A stretch of 12,881 nucleotides of DNA, from the NCBI GenBank assembly GCA_900751885.1, contig CAADTH010000063.1:1-12881 (forward strand). Reading direction: 5' to 3'. Positions 1 through 7,205 of the stretch are shown here, piece after piece. The DNA is from Clostridia bacterium. GTDB taxonomy: Bacteria; Bacillota; Clostridia; UBA1381. Position 1 is the stretch's first letter; each line of letters begins with the position of its first letter. The translations under genes were made by a program, and so were the position numbers. The notes below the pieces were generated by a model. It did no database searches, had not been told where the DNA came from, and saw only the letters and a list, made by a program, of their open reading frames with translations.

Positions 1-145
1 ACTGAGAAGTGCAGAATAGAAACTTTTTAGTAAAGTGTCAGTAATGGGGTATGAAAACGTGATAATATATTAGTATCGAAAGAGGCGTAAATGAGAGGGG
101 GTTGGAGAAATCTGGCTCCTTTTTTGTTCAAAAAGCAGGTGAAAA

Positions 146-415
146 ATGCCGGACAATCCATTTTATCAAACCAAAGCGTGGAAGAAAAAAAGAAAACACA
201 TCCTGCAGAGAGACAAATATATCTGCAAGCACTGCGGTGGATTTGCAGACACTGTACACCACATACAGCCTCTGAAAGATTATCCGCATCTTGCGCTCGA
301 AGATGATAATCTGGAAAGTGTTTGCAGGCGATGTCATGCGCAGGAACATCCGGAGAAGCAGCAGAGAAAACCAGAGAAACCACAGCCCAAAGGGGTGAGG
401 ATTATACGGATATAA
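146..415 (+). CDS. HNH endonuclease, phage packaging-associated
   Basis: An 89-residue protein of the small HNH nuclease family. It carries a zinc-binding CxxC (C27, C30), the HH pair (H38-H39) that begins the beta-beta-alpha metal fold, N55, then CxxCH (C60, C63, H64) and H68, so the catalytic His-Asn-His set and zinc knuckles are complete. The C-terminus is basic and proline/lysine rich. In HK97-type phages a small HNH protein next to the terminase genes is needed with TerL for specific cutting of genome ends; that role is inferred here from position. The ATG at 146 follows a weak GCAGGTG, and an in-frame TGA at 140-142 rules out a longer form. It ends 102 bases before terS, leaving a structured gap. 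Family assignment is firm; the packaging role is likely. Confidence 0.93.
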   Translation: MPDNPFYQTKAWKKKRKHILQRDKYICKHCGGFADTVHHIQPLKDYPHLALEDDNLESVCRRCHAQEHPEKQQRKPEKPQPKGVRIIRI

Positions 416-416
416 T

Positions 417-509
417 CCCCCCCTAGCGGGAAGTAAAAGATTGTGCGTTCTGAAACCGATTGGACTCAGTACCTTGCAACGCACGGCAAATTTTAAACAT
501 GAGGGGGGG
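417..509. other. Structured HNH-terS intergenic segment, candidate cos/terminase site
   Basis: This gap holds nested dyads. Outermost, a C7 run plus T (417-424) is complementary to A plus a G7 run (502-509), 8 bp. Inside, GTGCGTT (443-449) pairs with AACGCAC (478-484). Inside that, CTGA (450-453) pairs with TCAG (466-469) and CC (456-457) with GG (462-463). Just after the C run is CCCTAGCGGG (421-430). Cohesive-end sites of Gram-positive cos phages are commonly GC-rich and near the HNH/terS genes, so this is a reasonable place for genome ends. The dyads are seen directly; the cos role is inference. The same pairing could act in the mRNA, because the G run is also the terS ribosome binding site. 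Confidence 0.4.
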
Positions 510-517
510 TATACGGC

Positions 518-892
518 ATGGCAGAAAGAAGAATTAAGCCACAAGAACATATTACTGACAGACGAGCAAAGGCAATGTTTAAAAAAATAGTACAAGAATT
601 TAGAGAAGTAAACGGTGAACCGAATGACGCCGACCTCTCTATCATCAATGACATTGCTCTGCTAGAACAGACGAAAATATTGTTGATTGAGGATATAGAA
701 AAGAGAGGAGTATCAGAGCTTTTCATAAATGGTACCCAGGAGATGATAAGGGAAAACAAGAGTGTAGATAAAATCATAAAATTTGTGGAACAGCAAAGGA
801 AGTTATTGAGCGAATTGAAATTGACACCGGCAAGCAAAAAGATTTTAGAATCAGCCGCCGGAAAAGACGGTGATGATTTTGACGACTTCTGA
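518..892 (+). CDS. terS: Phage terminase small subunit, P27 family
   Basis: A 124-residue protein with the pattern of P27-type small terminases: a helical body (about residues 13-65), a helical segment near residues 70-100 and the family's C-terminal L-T-P-x-S-basic signature (LTPASKK, 102-108). It ends in an unusual acidic tail, DGDDFDDF (117-124). Small terminases form a ring that recognises the viral packaging site and regulates the large subunit. The start at ATG 518 follows a very G-rich ribosome binding site (GAGGGGGG within 501-509). Its last 23 bases overlap the start of terL, implying translational coupling. The family call rests on the C-terminal motif, size and position directly before terL. 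Confidence 0.87.
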   Translation: MAERRIKPQEHITDRRAKAMFKKIVQEFREVNGEPNDADLSIINDIALLEQTKILLIEDIEKRGVSELFINGTQEMIRENKSVDKIIKFVEQQRKLLSELKLTPASKKILESAAGKDGDDFDDF

Positions 893-2618
893 AGCACCGG
901 CGCTGATTCTGCAAAATCAGTCTATACTAAAAAGTAAATGCTACAAATACGCTGAAGATGTTGCATCTGGAATGATTGTCGCCAGTAAAAAGAACATCCA
1001 GGCGTCTCGAAGATTTATTCGTGATTTGGAGCAAATGGGACAGAAGGATTACCCTTGGATATTCGATATTGAGAAAGCATATCACCCAATAGAATTTATC
1101 GAACGTTTTATGAAGCCGACAAAGGGGAGCTACCGAAAAATGACGCTTCTCCCATGGCAACATTTCGTGGAAGCGAATCTGTACGGCTGGATTAGCAAAA
1201 AAACAGGGTACCGACGTTTTCGAGAAGGCTTGATTATTGTAGGGCGCGGAAATGGAAAAACCACGTTGATATCCGGAAACGGCGCGTATGGAATCAGCAA
1301 GGATGGTGAAAACGGAGCGGAGGTCTATGTACTTGCAAACTCAAAGGAACAGTCAGGCATCCTGTACGACGAAGTCAAAAATAACATACAGGGCAGCCTA
1401 ATTTTGTCAAAACATTTTCGCGCTACGACAAGAGGGATATATTACGATAAGACAAATTCAAAGCTCCAGCACAGGGCAAGCGATTCAAAGCGTTTGGATG
1501 GGCTCAATACGCATCTTGGCATCTTCGATGAAATTCATGAATTTAGGGACTGGAAATTAATCAGCGTCATTAAACGGTCGATGAACAAACGCCGCCAGCC
1601 CCTCATTATATACATTACCACTCTAGGTACACAGCTTGATGGTCCGCTTATGGAGCTATACCAGATTGCAAGCGATGTACTAAATGATACCGGTGCAATA
1701 AAGCAAAGCGTCGCGGACCGTATTTTCTGCTACATCGCAGAAATCGACGAAACAGACAATCCGGACGATTCCGAGAAATGGATAAAGGCAAACCCATCAA
1801 TCGGTGCAATGCTTGATTTAGAGGATTTAAAAAATGATTGGGAGCGTGCGAAGTTAGTACCGGAGGAGCGTGCGGATTTTATCACAAAGCAGTTAAACGT
1901 ATTCGGTCAGATTGATAAAATGAGCATGTTGGATATTCCAACAATCAAAAAGAATAATAGGGTAATCGATACAGATATCCTTCTTGGTCGGCGATGTTAT
2001 GGCGGATTTGACCTCTCTGCAACAGAAGATTTTACAAGCGCATGTCTGGAATTTCCTCTGGACGCCGGCGCTTTTTTTGTGCTTTCTCACAGCTGGACCA
2101 CGCGAAAGAAGGTAAAGCTGGACAATGAAAAATTAGATTACGAGACTCTGCAAAAGGAGGGACACCTAACCATTGTGAACGAAAATTTCATCAATATCGA
2201 ACATGTGTTTTGGTGGTTCATGGAACAGAGTAAAAAGTATGAAATCTTTACGATTGGGTATGACCCTGCCAATGCTCCATTTTTAGTCAATAAGCTTCAG
2301 AATGAGGGATTTGGGCTGAATATGGTGCGGCAGGGAGCAATCACACTGAATGCACCGTTAAAGGATTTGAAGGAGCGATTTTTGGACGGCAAGATAATAC
2401 ACAACAATAACCCAATGTATAACTGGTATTTGAGTAATGTCAAATTAACCAAGGACAATAAAGAAAACTGGCTCCCGACAAAACAAGATAAATTCCGGAA
2501 AATAGATGGATTTGCGGCACATTTAGACGCTCATACGGAATGGATGAGAAACAACCCAATACAGGGCGAAGAGCCAGAGAATGTGGTAACCGTAATCAAT
2601 CTGCAGGAAAGGAGGTGA
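870..2618 (+). CDS. terL: Phage terminase large subunit (ATPase/nuclease)
   Basis: A 582-residue packaging motor of the TerL (Terminase_1-like) family. The N-terminal ATPase has a Walker A loop GRGNGKT (125-131) and a Walker B LGIFDE (216-221) with catalytic E221. The C-terminal RNase H-like nuclease has its acidic residues at D381 (GGFDLSATED), D465 (GYDPANAP) and D546 (KIDGFAAHLDA). The protein is full length and shows no missing catalytic residue. It hydrolyses ATP to push DNA through the portal into the prohead and cuts the concatemer at genome ends. The start is GTG 870 or the adjacent ATG 873, overlapping terS by about 23 bases with only a weak ribosome binding site, so coupling to terS translation is likely. 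Its stop lies inside the portal ribosome binding site. Confidence 0.97.
   Translation: MMILTTSEAPALILQNQSILKSKCYKYAEDVASGMIVASKKNIQASRRFIRDLEQMGQKDYPWIFDIEKAYHPIEFIERFMKPTKGSYRKMTLLPWQHFVEANLYGWISKKTGYRRFREGLIIVGRGNGKTTLISGNGAYGISKDGENGAEVYVLANSKEQSGILYDEVKNNIQGSLILSKHFRATTRGIYYDKTNSKLQHRASDSKRLDGLNTHLGIFDEIHEFRDWKLISVIKRSMNKRRQPLIIYITTLGTQLDGPLMELYQIASDVLNDTGAIKQSVADRIFCYIAEIDETDNPDDSEKWIKANPSIGAMLDLEDLKNDWERAKLVPEERADFITKQLNVFGQIDKMSMLDIPTIKKNNRVIDTDILLGRRCYGGFDLSATEDFTSACLEFPLDAGAFFVLSHSWTTRKKVKLDNEKLDYETLQKEGHLTIVNENFINIEHVFWWFMEQSKKYEIFTIGYDPANAPFLVNKLQNEGFGLNMVRQGAITLNAPLKDLKERFLDGKIIHNNNPMYNWYLSNVKLTKDNKENWLPTKQDKFRKIDGFAAHLDAHTEWMRNNPIQGEEPENVVTVINLQERR
2608..2618 (+). promoter_or_regulatory. 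Strong ribosome binding site fixing the TTG start of the portal gene
   Basis: AAAGGAGGTGA is a near-perfect anti-16S match overlapping the terL stop (TGA 2616-2618). It sits a few bases before TTG 2623. No ATG or GTG lies at a suitable distance, so the rare TTG start is well supported. Confidence 0.85.
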
Positions 2619-2622
2619 GAAT

Positions 2623-3792
2623 TTGAGTATATTTGACATTTTTAAAAAGAAGAAGAACACAGAACAAGGATATTATCGGATACCGAAGCGGAGAGTCCAA
2701 TGGGGGAGAGGAGATTACACACTAAAGAATAGTGAGATTATTTTCTCTGCCGTGTCACGGCTTGCCAATGCGCTATCTTGTATGCCGGTACAGCTCTATC
2801 ATGGCATCAAACCGGTTCATGATGATTTAAATGAGCTGGTAAAAAACAGTCCAAATCCCAACATGACAAGCTGTAACTTTTTCAAAACATGGGAAACCTG
2901 CAGGGATACTGACGGGAATGGATATGTTTTAAAAGTTGTCGATGAATATCTAAATCCTGTCAGACTGGATATCCTGAATCCGGACAGGGTAGAGCCGGCA
3001 CTCAGCGAAGAGAAGAAGGAACTCTACTATATTGTCCATACAGACGAAGGAGACCTCACAATCCATAATTTTTACATTGCCCATACGCGCTTTATTTCGG
3101 GTAACGGAATAAGGGGAGTAAATCCGATATCTGTACTCCATGACACGCTCCGATATGCTGACAAAATCCAAAGCTTGAATGCCGCACAAATCGAAAAGGG
3201 AATCAGTAACGCTGTTGTGCTGGAAGCACCGGCGAATCTGGGGGAAACACCAAGAAAGAAGTTAGTCAGTCAATTCATGGAGACGTACTATGAAACAGGT
3301 GGGAACATCCTCATGCTGGAGAGCGGTGTGACTGCAAAGTCACTTAATATGTCTCCGGTAGATGCAAAACTGTTTGAAGTCGAAAAACTGAACCGTGCAA
3401 AAGTTGCCACTGTATACAATATACCGCCGCACCTATTGGGCGATTACAGTAATACGTCCTTCAGCACAATGGAACAACAGATGTTGGAATTTCTGACCCT
3501 TACCATGACTCCGATTGTGCGTATGTACGAACAGGAGCTGGATCGGTTGTTGCTGACACCAGAAAAGAGGAAGCAGGGGTATCATTTTAAGTTTGACATG
3601 GCAGCATGCCTGCGTGCAGATACTGCAACAAAAACGGATGCAAACTTTAAGGCAGTGCGGTCTGCATGGAAAACACCGAATGAAATCAGAGAAGAGGAGG
3701 GAAAGGAGGGGATGCTGGGAGGTGATCAGTTGTTTATCAGCAAAGACATGATACCGCTTGTGATGGCGGCGAAAGGGAGTGAGAAAAGGTGA
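2623..3792 (+). CDS. HK97-family portal protein
   Basis: A 389-residue protein of the usual HK97 portal size. It begins with a basic MSIFDIFKKK segment. It then shows the family core: the NSEIIFSAVSRLANALSCMP helix region (about 36-55), the NPDRVEP strand (119-125), and the clip/wing motif VATVYNIPPHLLGD followed by SNTSFSTMEQQMLEF (261-290), which is typical of this family. Twelve copies form the DNA channel at one head vertex, the docking site for terminase and later for the connector. The TTG start at 2623 is set by an excellent ribosome binding site. The gene overlaps the protease gene by four bases (GTGA), the normal arrangement in HK97-type head operons. Nothing is missing or broken. 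Confidence 0.96.
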   Translation: MSIFDIFKKKKNTEQGYYRIPKRRVQWGRGDYTLKNSEIIFSAVSRLANALSCMPVQLYHGIKPVHDDLNELVKNSPNPNMTSCNFFKTWETCRDTDGNGYVLKVVDEYLNPVRLDILNPDRVEPALSEEKKELYYIVHTDEGDLTIHNFYIAHTRFISGNGIRGVNPISVLHDTLRYADKIQSLNAAQIEKGISNAVVLEAPANLGETPRKKLVSQFMETYYETGGNILMLESGVTAKSLNMSPVDAKLFEVEKLNRAKVATVYNIPPHLLGDYSNTSFSTMEQQMLEFLTLTMTPIVRMYEQELDRLLLTPEKRKQGYHFKFDMAACLRADTATKTDANFKAVRSAWKTPNEIREEEGKEGMLGGDQLFISKDMIPLVMAAKGSEKR

Positions 3793-4496
3793 ATCGGTTT
3801 TGGGAGTTTAAGGCACAGGCAGAGGGAGAAGGGGCACTGTATATATACAGTGAAATTTCCGACACAACATGGTATGGAGATGAAGTGACTCCAAAAGAAT
3901 TTCAAAAAGAATTGGACGCTTTAGGCAGTATTCACACCCTCCATATCTATATCAATTCCCCGGGCGGCGATGTGTTCGCAGGTCATGCAATATACACGAT
4001 GATAAAACGCTGTACGGCAAAGACAATCGCACACATTGATGGAGTGGCAGCAAGTATCGCAAGCGTAATCCCGATGGCGGCGGATAAGGTCATTATGCCG
4101 GAAAATGCAATGATGATGATTCATCTGCCTGGGGCAGGTGGATTCGGCAACAGCATAGAGCATAGAAAAATAGCAGATACACTGGATAAAGTGACAGAAT
4201 CTATGATTGCAGCTTATCTGGGAAAAGCGAAAAGTCTAACGCGTGAAAAATTGGCATCAATACTGGAAGAGGAAACGTGGCTGACCGCATCAGAATGTCT
4301 GGAGTATGGTTTTGCAGACGAAGTAGAGCAGGGGGCGAAAGCAGTTGCAAGACTAAATGCAGAGTATGCAAAGCGGTATCTGCATCCGCCGGAACGATTG
4401 TTGGAATTTGCCGCAAAATCGAACGATGAAATGGAACAAAGACAGGAGATTATGAGAAGAAATACTGAATTTATGGAACGGAGGAAGAAGATATGA
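3789..4496 (+). CDS. ClpP-like prohead maturation protease
   Basis: A 235-residue serine protease of the ClpP/crotonase-like phage head protease group. Visible landmarks are the oxyanion region NSPGG (56-60), the nucleophile S89 in DGVAASIAS, and the base H112 in MMIHLPGAG. The third triad position of bacterial ClpP falls in EEETWLTA (about 160-167), where a glutamate appears to replace aspartate; I believe phage relatives often show ETW here. The enzyme trims the capsid N-terminal scaffold domain during head maturation. The GTG start at 3789 overlaps the portal stop, and the 3' end overlaps the capsid start as ATGA, so portal, protease and capsid are translationally coupled. The charged C-terminal tail (about 200-235) is probably a disposable or scaffold-interacting extension. 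Confidence 0.94.
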   Translation: MNRFWEFKAQAEGEGALYIYSEISDTTWYGDEVTPKEFQKELDALGSIHTLHIYINSPGGDVFAGHAIYTMIKRCTAKTIAHIDGVAASIASVIPMAADKVIMPENAMMMIHLPGAGGFGNSIEHRKIADTLDKVTESMIAAYLGKAKSLTREKLASILEEETWLTASECLEYGFADEVEQGAKAVARLNAEYAKRYLHPPERLLEFAAKSNDEMEQRQEIMRRNTEFMERRKKI

Positions 4497-5638
4497 GCTT
4501 ATTTAAAATGAAGGAAGATATGGCGGCTCTAGGAGCTGAAATCACAGCGCTTGGGAAATGGATTGGGGAAAATGCAGGAAATCCACAAGTGAGTATTGAG
4601 GATATCAAAGCAAAAGAACAAAAGAGGGATGAATTGGATGCCAGATTTCAGGCGCTGAAAGCAGAACACGATAAAACAGAAAAAGCGGAGCGGAAAAAAT
4701 TCAATCATACCAACATGACCGGAGACAAGAAGACGGACGTAATCAAAGCAAAAGCTGAATTTTACCGCGCGATCTTCGCCAAGCGTGATGTAGCCTCTGA
4801 AATAAAAGCAGTATTGGGGGCAATCCCAGCAGGAGACAGTGCGCTCGGCGGCGGTGAGAATTTGCTGCCAAAAACTTTAGAGGAAAGTATTATCACGGAG
4901 CCGATGGAGACAAATCCAATGCGCGATATCGGTGTTGTGAGCAATATCAAGGGGCTGGAAAAGCCGAAGCTTGATTTCACGATTGATGATGATGATTACA
5001 TCGATGATAAGCAAGTCGCAAAAGAAATTGAAATGTCAGGTGATAAGGTTTCTTTCGGGCGCTTCAAAAGTAAAATCAAAGCGGCAATATCGGATTCCGT
5101 GTATTATGGGACCGGAACGGATATTGTGCCAACAATCGAGAACGCGCTTCGGGCAGGACTCGCGGCGAAGGAAAAGAAGGTTGCATTTGCGGAAAGCCCG
5201 AAAGTGGGCGAGGAACATATGAGTTTCTACTCCACAACAAACGCAATCAAAAAAATAGAAGGAAGCACAATGTATGATGCCATTGTGTCGGCATATGGAG
5301 ACTTGCATGATACATTTGCGGAAAACGCCTGCGTGGTCATGCGCAGAGCAGACTACCTGAACATGATTCGGGACCTCTCCAACACCGCAGAATCACTGTT
5401 CGGGAAAAAGCCGGAGGATATCCTCGGCATCCCTGTCAAATTTGTCGATAAGGCAATTAAACCGATTGTTGGAGATTTCAGGTACTGGCAAATTAACTAC
5501 GACCCTGATGTAATCTATGATTCTGACAAGGATGTGGACACCGGAGAATTTAAGTTTGTCGTAACTGCCTGGTATGATATTCAAATCGTGCTAAAAAGTG
5601 CGTTCAGGGTTGTATCACTTGCCACACCCTCCGCTTGA
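4493..5638 (+). CDS. Major capsid protein, HK97 fold
   Basis: A 381-residue capsid subunit. Residues 1 to about 75 are charged and predicted helical/coiled coil (the KAKEQKRDELDARFQALKAE region), matching the HK97 delta scaffold domain that the upstream protease removes. The shell domain follows, with the E-loop/N-arm region around LLPKTLEESIITEPMETNPM and the C-terminal A/P domain ending in the usual strand (FRVVSLATPSA). ATG 4493 is preceded by GGAGGAAG (4480-4487) and overlaps the protease stop. The last codons are CCC TCC GCT TGA, with the stop buried in a strong hairpin. This may be a programmed +1 frameshift that joins about 1 in some number of subunits to the reading frame ending at 5819, giving a 441-residue minor form. 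The main assignment is firm from size, order and motifs. Confidence 0.95.
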   Translation: MSLFKMKEDMAALGAEITALGKWIGENAGNPQVSIEDIKAKEQKRDELDARFQALKAEHDKTEKAERKKFNHTNMTGDKKTDVIKAKAEFYRAIFAKRDVASEIKAVLGAIPAGDSALGGGENLLPKTLEESIITEPMETNPMRDIGVVSNIKGLEKPKLDFTIDDDDYIDDKQVAKEIEMSGDKVSFGRFKSKIKAAISDSVYYGTGTDIVPTIENALRAGLAAKEKKVAFAESPKVGEEHMSFYSTTNAIKKIEGSTMYDAIVSAYGDLHDTFAENACVVMRRADYLNMIRDLSNTAESLFGKKPEDILGIPVKFVDKAIKPIVGDFRYWQINYDPDVIYDSDKDVDTGEFKFVVTAWYDIQIVLKSAFRVVSLATPSA

Positions 5639-5819
5639 TACCGCGATAGAAAGTGGGTCGACGGTATCAAACATAGACCTGGAATCAATGACGAAAGACC
5701 AGCTTATCGCCTACGCACAGGAAAATAACATTGAGGGAATAAAGTCCTCTATGACAAAGGCGCAGATTACAGAAGTGATAAAGGGGGCGCAGGAAGATGG
5801 TAACACTGGAGGAATTTAA
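5598..5819 (+). CDS. Small Rho-N/HeH-like domain frame, probably a +1 frameshift extension of the capsid
   Basis: This 73-codon frame starts inside the capsid gene (GTG 5598) and runs past it. The meaningful part is a helix-extended-loop-helix segment (about 28-65, LESMTKDQLIAYAQ then SSMTKAQITEVIKGAQ), resembling Rho N-terminal, SAP or HeH domains that bind nucleic acid. A separate start is poorly supported. GTG 5598 has no ribosome binding site, TTG 5619 has AGGG nine bases upstream, and ATG 5688 leaves only the domain with a weak GGA. A +1 slip at CCCT (5627-5630) would enter the frame at its codon 11 and add 62 residues to capsid residue 379. The frame overlaps the next gene by 23 bases. 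The domain resemblance is moderate; start position and independence are uncertain. Confidence 0.6.
   Translation: MRSGLYHLPHPPLDTAIESGSTVSNIDLESMTKDQLIAYAQENNIEGIKSSMTKAQITEVIKGAQEDGNTGGI
5627..5680 (+). promoter_or_regulatory. Candidate programmed +1 frameshift signal (CCCT plus hairpin/pseudoknot)
   Basis: The in-frame capsid codons CCC TCC (5627-5632) let proline tRNA re-pair on CCT (5628-5630), moving the ribosome +1. A perfect 9-bp stem follows, TTGATACCG (5635-5643) with CGGTATCAA (5662-5670). Three more pairs continue it inside (CGA 5644-5646 with TCG 5658-5660, leaving A5661 bulged). The loop sequence GGTC (5656-5659) can alternatively pair with GACC (5676-5679), an H-type pseudoknot. 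The capsid stop TGA lies in the 5' arm. Repeats and pairings are seen directly; recoding is inferred by analogy with Listeria phage PSA. Confidence 0.55.
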
Positions 5820-6075
5820 GGAATACATCCATGATGACAGCCCGATTGCAAAACTTTGTTTTGAGGCGGCAAAGCAAAAGGCAAAGACTGCAGGAGTACC
5901 GGAGTTTAAGAATAACGCCCAATATGACATGTTCATTCTTGCGCTTGGCGGTTACTGGTACGACAATCGTTCATTGATGGATATTGGAGGCGATAATACG
6001 GCGGTACAGAATATGATAAACGCATTTGTGCTGGAGCTTCGGACAACAGAGGAGGAAGAGAATGTCACGAGCTGA
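5797..6075 (+). CDS. Phage gp6-like head-tail connector protein
   Basis: A 92-residue, mostly helical protein. Its N-terminus (VTLEEFKEYIHDDSP, then IAKLCFEAAKQKAKTAG) has the pattern of the gp6-like connector family: a short helix, an acidic turn with D-D/S, then a long helix, followed by a YDMFILALGGYWYDNRSLM region (about 43-62). In HK97-type phages this protein forms the ring directly under the portal. ATG 5797 has AAGGGGG (5781-5787) at good distance plus a nearer AGGA. The 5' end overlaps the preceding small frame by 23 bases and the 3' end overlaps the adaptor gene by 14. Its place right after the capsid and before the adaptor is the standard order and supports the call. Confidence 0.85.
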   Translation: MVTLEEFKEYIHDDSPIAKLCFEAAKQKAKTAGVPEFKNNAQYDMFILALGGYWYDNRSLMDIGGDNTAVQNMINAFVLELRTTEEEENVTS

Positions 6076-6424
6076 ACTAGGTGTTAGAGTGAACCCTGCA
6101 CAGCTTAACTGTAAAATACAGATACAAGATTTTGAAAAAGTGAAGATTGGGATTACTACAGAGAAGCAGTGGGTGAATATCACTGAAAATGATATCTGGT
6201 GTCAATGGATTGGAGCACATGGCAGAGAGAGCGAAGTCGGGAATCAAAATGTGGCAACACAGCGTGCTACCATCAGAATGAGATATCGGAAAGGTGTTAC
6301 TGAGAAATGCCGAATTATCAAAGAGGGAGATAGCCAAAATCCCTATGAAATAAAAAGTGTAGATGATGTAAGGAATCAGCATACGTGGCTGGAGTTAAAG
6401 GCGGAGCGGAAGGTGGTAGGATGA
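6062..6424 (+). CDS. Head-tail adaptor protein, SPP1 gp16-like
   Basis: A 120-residue, largely beta-strand protein of the phage head-tail joining family. Its order of elements fits that family: an N-terminal basic strand (LNCKIQIQ), a W-x-x-I-T/W-C-Q-W-I-G region (about 40-55), a V-A-T-Q-R-A-T-I-R-M-R-Y strand (about 68-80), and a final W-L-E-L-K-A-E strand. It plugs the connector so that packaged DNA is retained and provides the tail docking surface. I chose ATG 6062 because GAGGAGGAA lies just upstream; a longer frame open from 6026 has no ribosome binding site and runs through the connector gene. It overlaps the connector by 14 bases and the next gene by four (ATGA). Confidence 0.86.
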   Translation: MSRAELGVRVNPAQLNCKIQIQDFEKVKIGITTEKQWVNITENDIWCQWIGAHGRESEVGNQNVATQRATIRMRYRKGVTEKCRIIKEGDSQNPYEIKSVDDVRNQHTWLELKAERKVVG

Positions 6425-6798
6425 TGGAGGATATTAGAATCGTTGTAGACCGTGCATTATCAAGCACCTTATCAATACCCGTTATGGCGGAAGAGCTGAT
6501 TGATGACGAGATGCCGGACGAATACATCACATATTACATCATCCGTGAAGTCCCATTGAGATATGCAAACGGAAAACCGATTGCATGGCACAGCATGGTA
6601 GAAGTGAACTTCTTCTGTCACAATCTAAATAGAAAAACAACAGTACCCACTGAGATTGCAAATGCAATGATAGCAGTGGGTTTTTCCGTATCGGTCAGGC
6701 AGGAGGACGTGGAATACAACACAGGCGGCATCACAAGAGGAACAGGATTATATGTAACAAGCCAAGATTTTATCCTTGAAAGGGTTGATGTGCCATGA
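6421..6798 (+). CDS. Tail terminator/tail completion-like protein
   Basis: A 125-residue protein without a strong signature. It shows the layout of tail terminator folds (gpU or DUF3168-like). There is an N-terminal helix (IRIVVDRALSS) and a strand-rich middle (EYITYYIIREVPLRY, then MVEVNFFCHN). A helix follows (TEIANAMIAVGFSV), then a short acidic strand and a final strand (GLYVTSQDFILERV). Such proteins cap the growing tail and join it to the head. ATG 6421 overlaps the adaptor stop (ATGA); ATG 6424 is nearly as good, both served by AAGGTGG (6410-6416). It lies before the gp10-like gene, whereas in many HK97-type operons the terminator comes after it. Function is inferred from fold pattern and context. 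Confidence 0.68.
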   Translation: MMEDIRIVVDRALSSTLSIPVMAEELIDDEMPDEYITYYIIREVPLRYANGKPIAWHSMVEVNFFCHNLNRKTTVPTEIANAMIAVGFSVSVRQEDVEYNTGGITRGTGLYVTSQDFILERVDVP

Positions 6799-7190
6799 AG
6801 ATATCTGTAGGCGATTTGATTTGCGATATCTGCGCGGATGTCGCAAATCAAAAGGAAGCAGATGTCGAAAAAATTGTACAGGAGGGAGCGGAGAAGCTGG
6901 TATCAAAGCTGAGGGCTATCCCGTTTGGGAATAGAAAGCATACAGGAAAGCGTAAGCGCACACCACACTATTCCAAAGGATGGACCATGAAAACCGATTT
7001 TGTGGCAGGTGAAAAAACGCATATCGTATATAATAGGACGCCTCAGCTTACGCACTTACTGGAAAAAGGTACGGTGAACCGAGAGACGGACAGAGGGGCA
7101 AACAAAGGAGCAGGTCCTGAAATACCACACATCCGTCCGATGTTCGAGGAAATAGAACAAGAAATGAAGAACAAGATAAAAGAGTTATAA
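6795..7190 (+). CDS. HK97 gp10-like head-tail/tail completion protein
   Basis: A 131-residue basic protein resembling the HK97 gp10 family. It has an N-terminal amphipathic helix (VEKIVQEGAEKLVSKLR, about 24-40), a basic central stretch with the common Y/H-Y-S-K-G-W motif (HYSKGW, about 58-63), the conserved L-x-H-L-L-E-K-G segment (about 84-92), and a C-terminal I-P-H-I-R-P followed by a long helix. Members are small completion proteins made between the connector and major tail genes; the exact position in the particle differs among phages. ATG 6795 overlaps the previous stop (ATGA), with GAAAGGG about ten bases upstream. It ends 15 bases before the tail tube gene. Confidence 0.84.
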   Translation: MKISVGDLICDICADVANQKEADVEKIVQEGAEKLVSKLRAIPFGNRKHTGKRKRTPHYSKGWTMKTDFVAGEKTHIVYNRTPQLTHLLEKGTVNRETDRGANKGAGPEIPHIRPMFEEIEQEMKNKIKEL

Positions 7191-7205
7191 TGAGGAGGAA
7201 CAAAT

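Noticed and set aside
60..68. TGATAATAT, an extended -10-like element that could drive the late operon
   Set aside because: No acceptable -35 at 16-19 bases upstream; the region is AT-rich, so such matches occur by chance.
104..125. GGAG...CTCC followed by six Ts, a possible terminator before the HNH gene
   Set aside because: Only four base pairs with an 8-base loop. Too weak to annotate as an intrinsic terminator.
91..306. A 71-codon + strand frame with GAGG five bases before its ATG
   Set aside because: Most of it overlaps the HNH gene in another frame, and its later part merely reads HNH codons shifted. No family resemblance. The HNH protein has complete motifs, so this is a shadow; a short leader-peptide role cannot be excluded.
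128..595. A 155-codon minus-strand frame across the HNH/terS region
   Set aside because: It runs antisense through the complete HNH gene and into terS, is rich in Phe/Leu/Cys as antisense frames often are, and has no recognisable domain.
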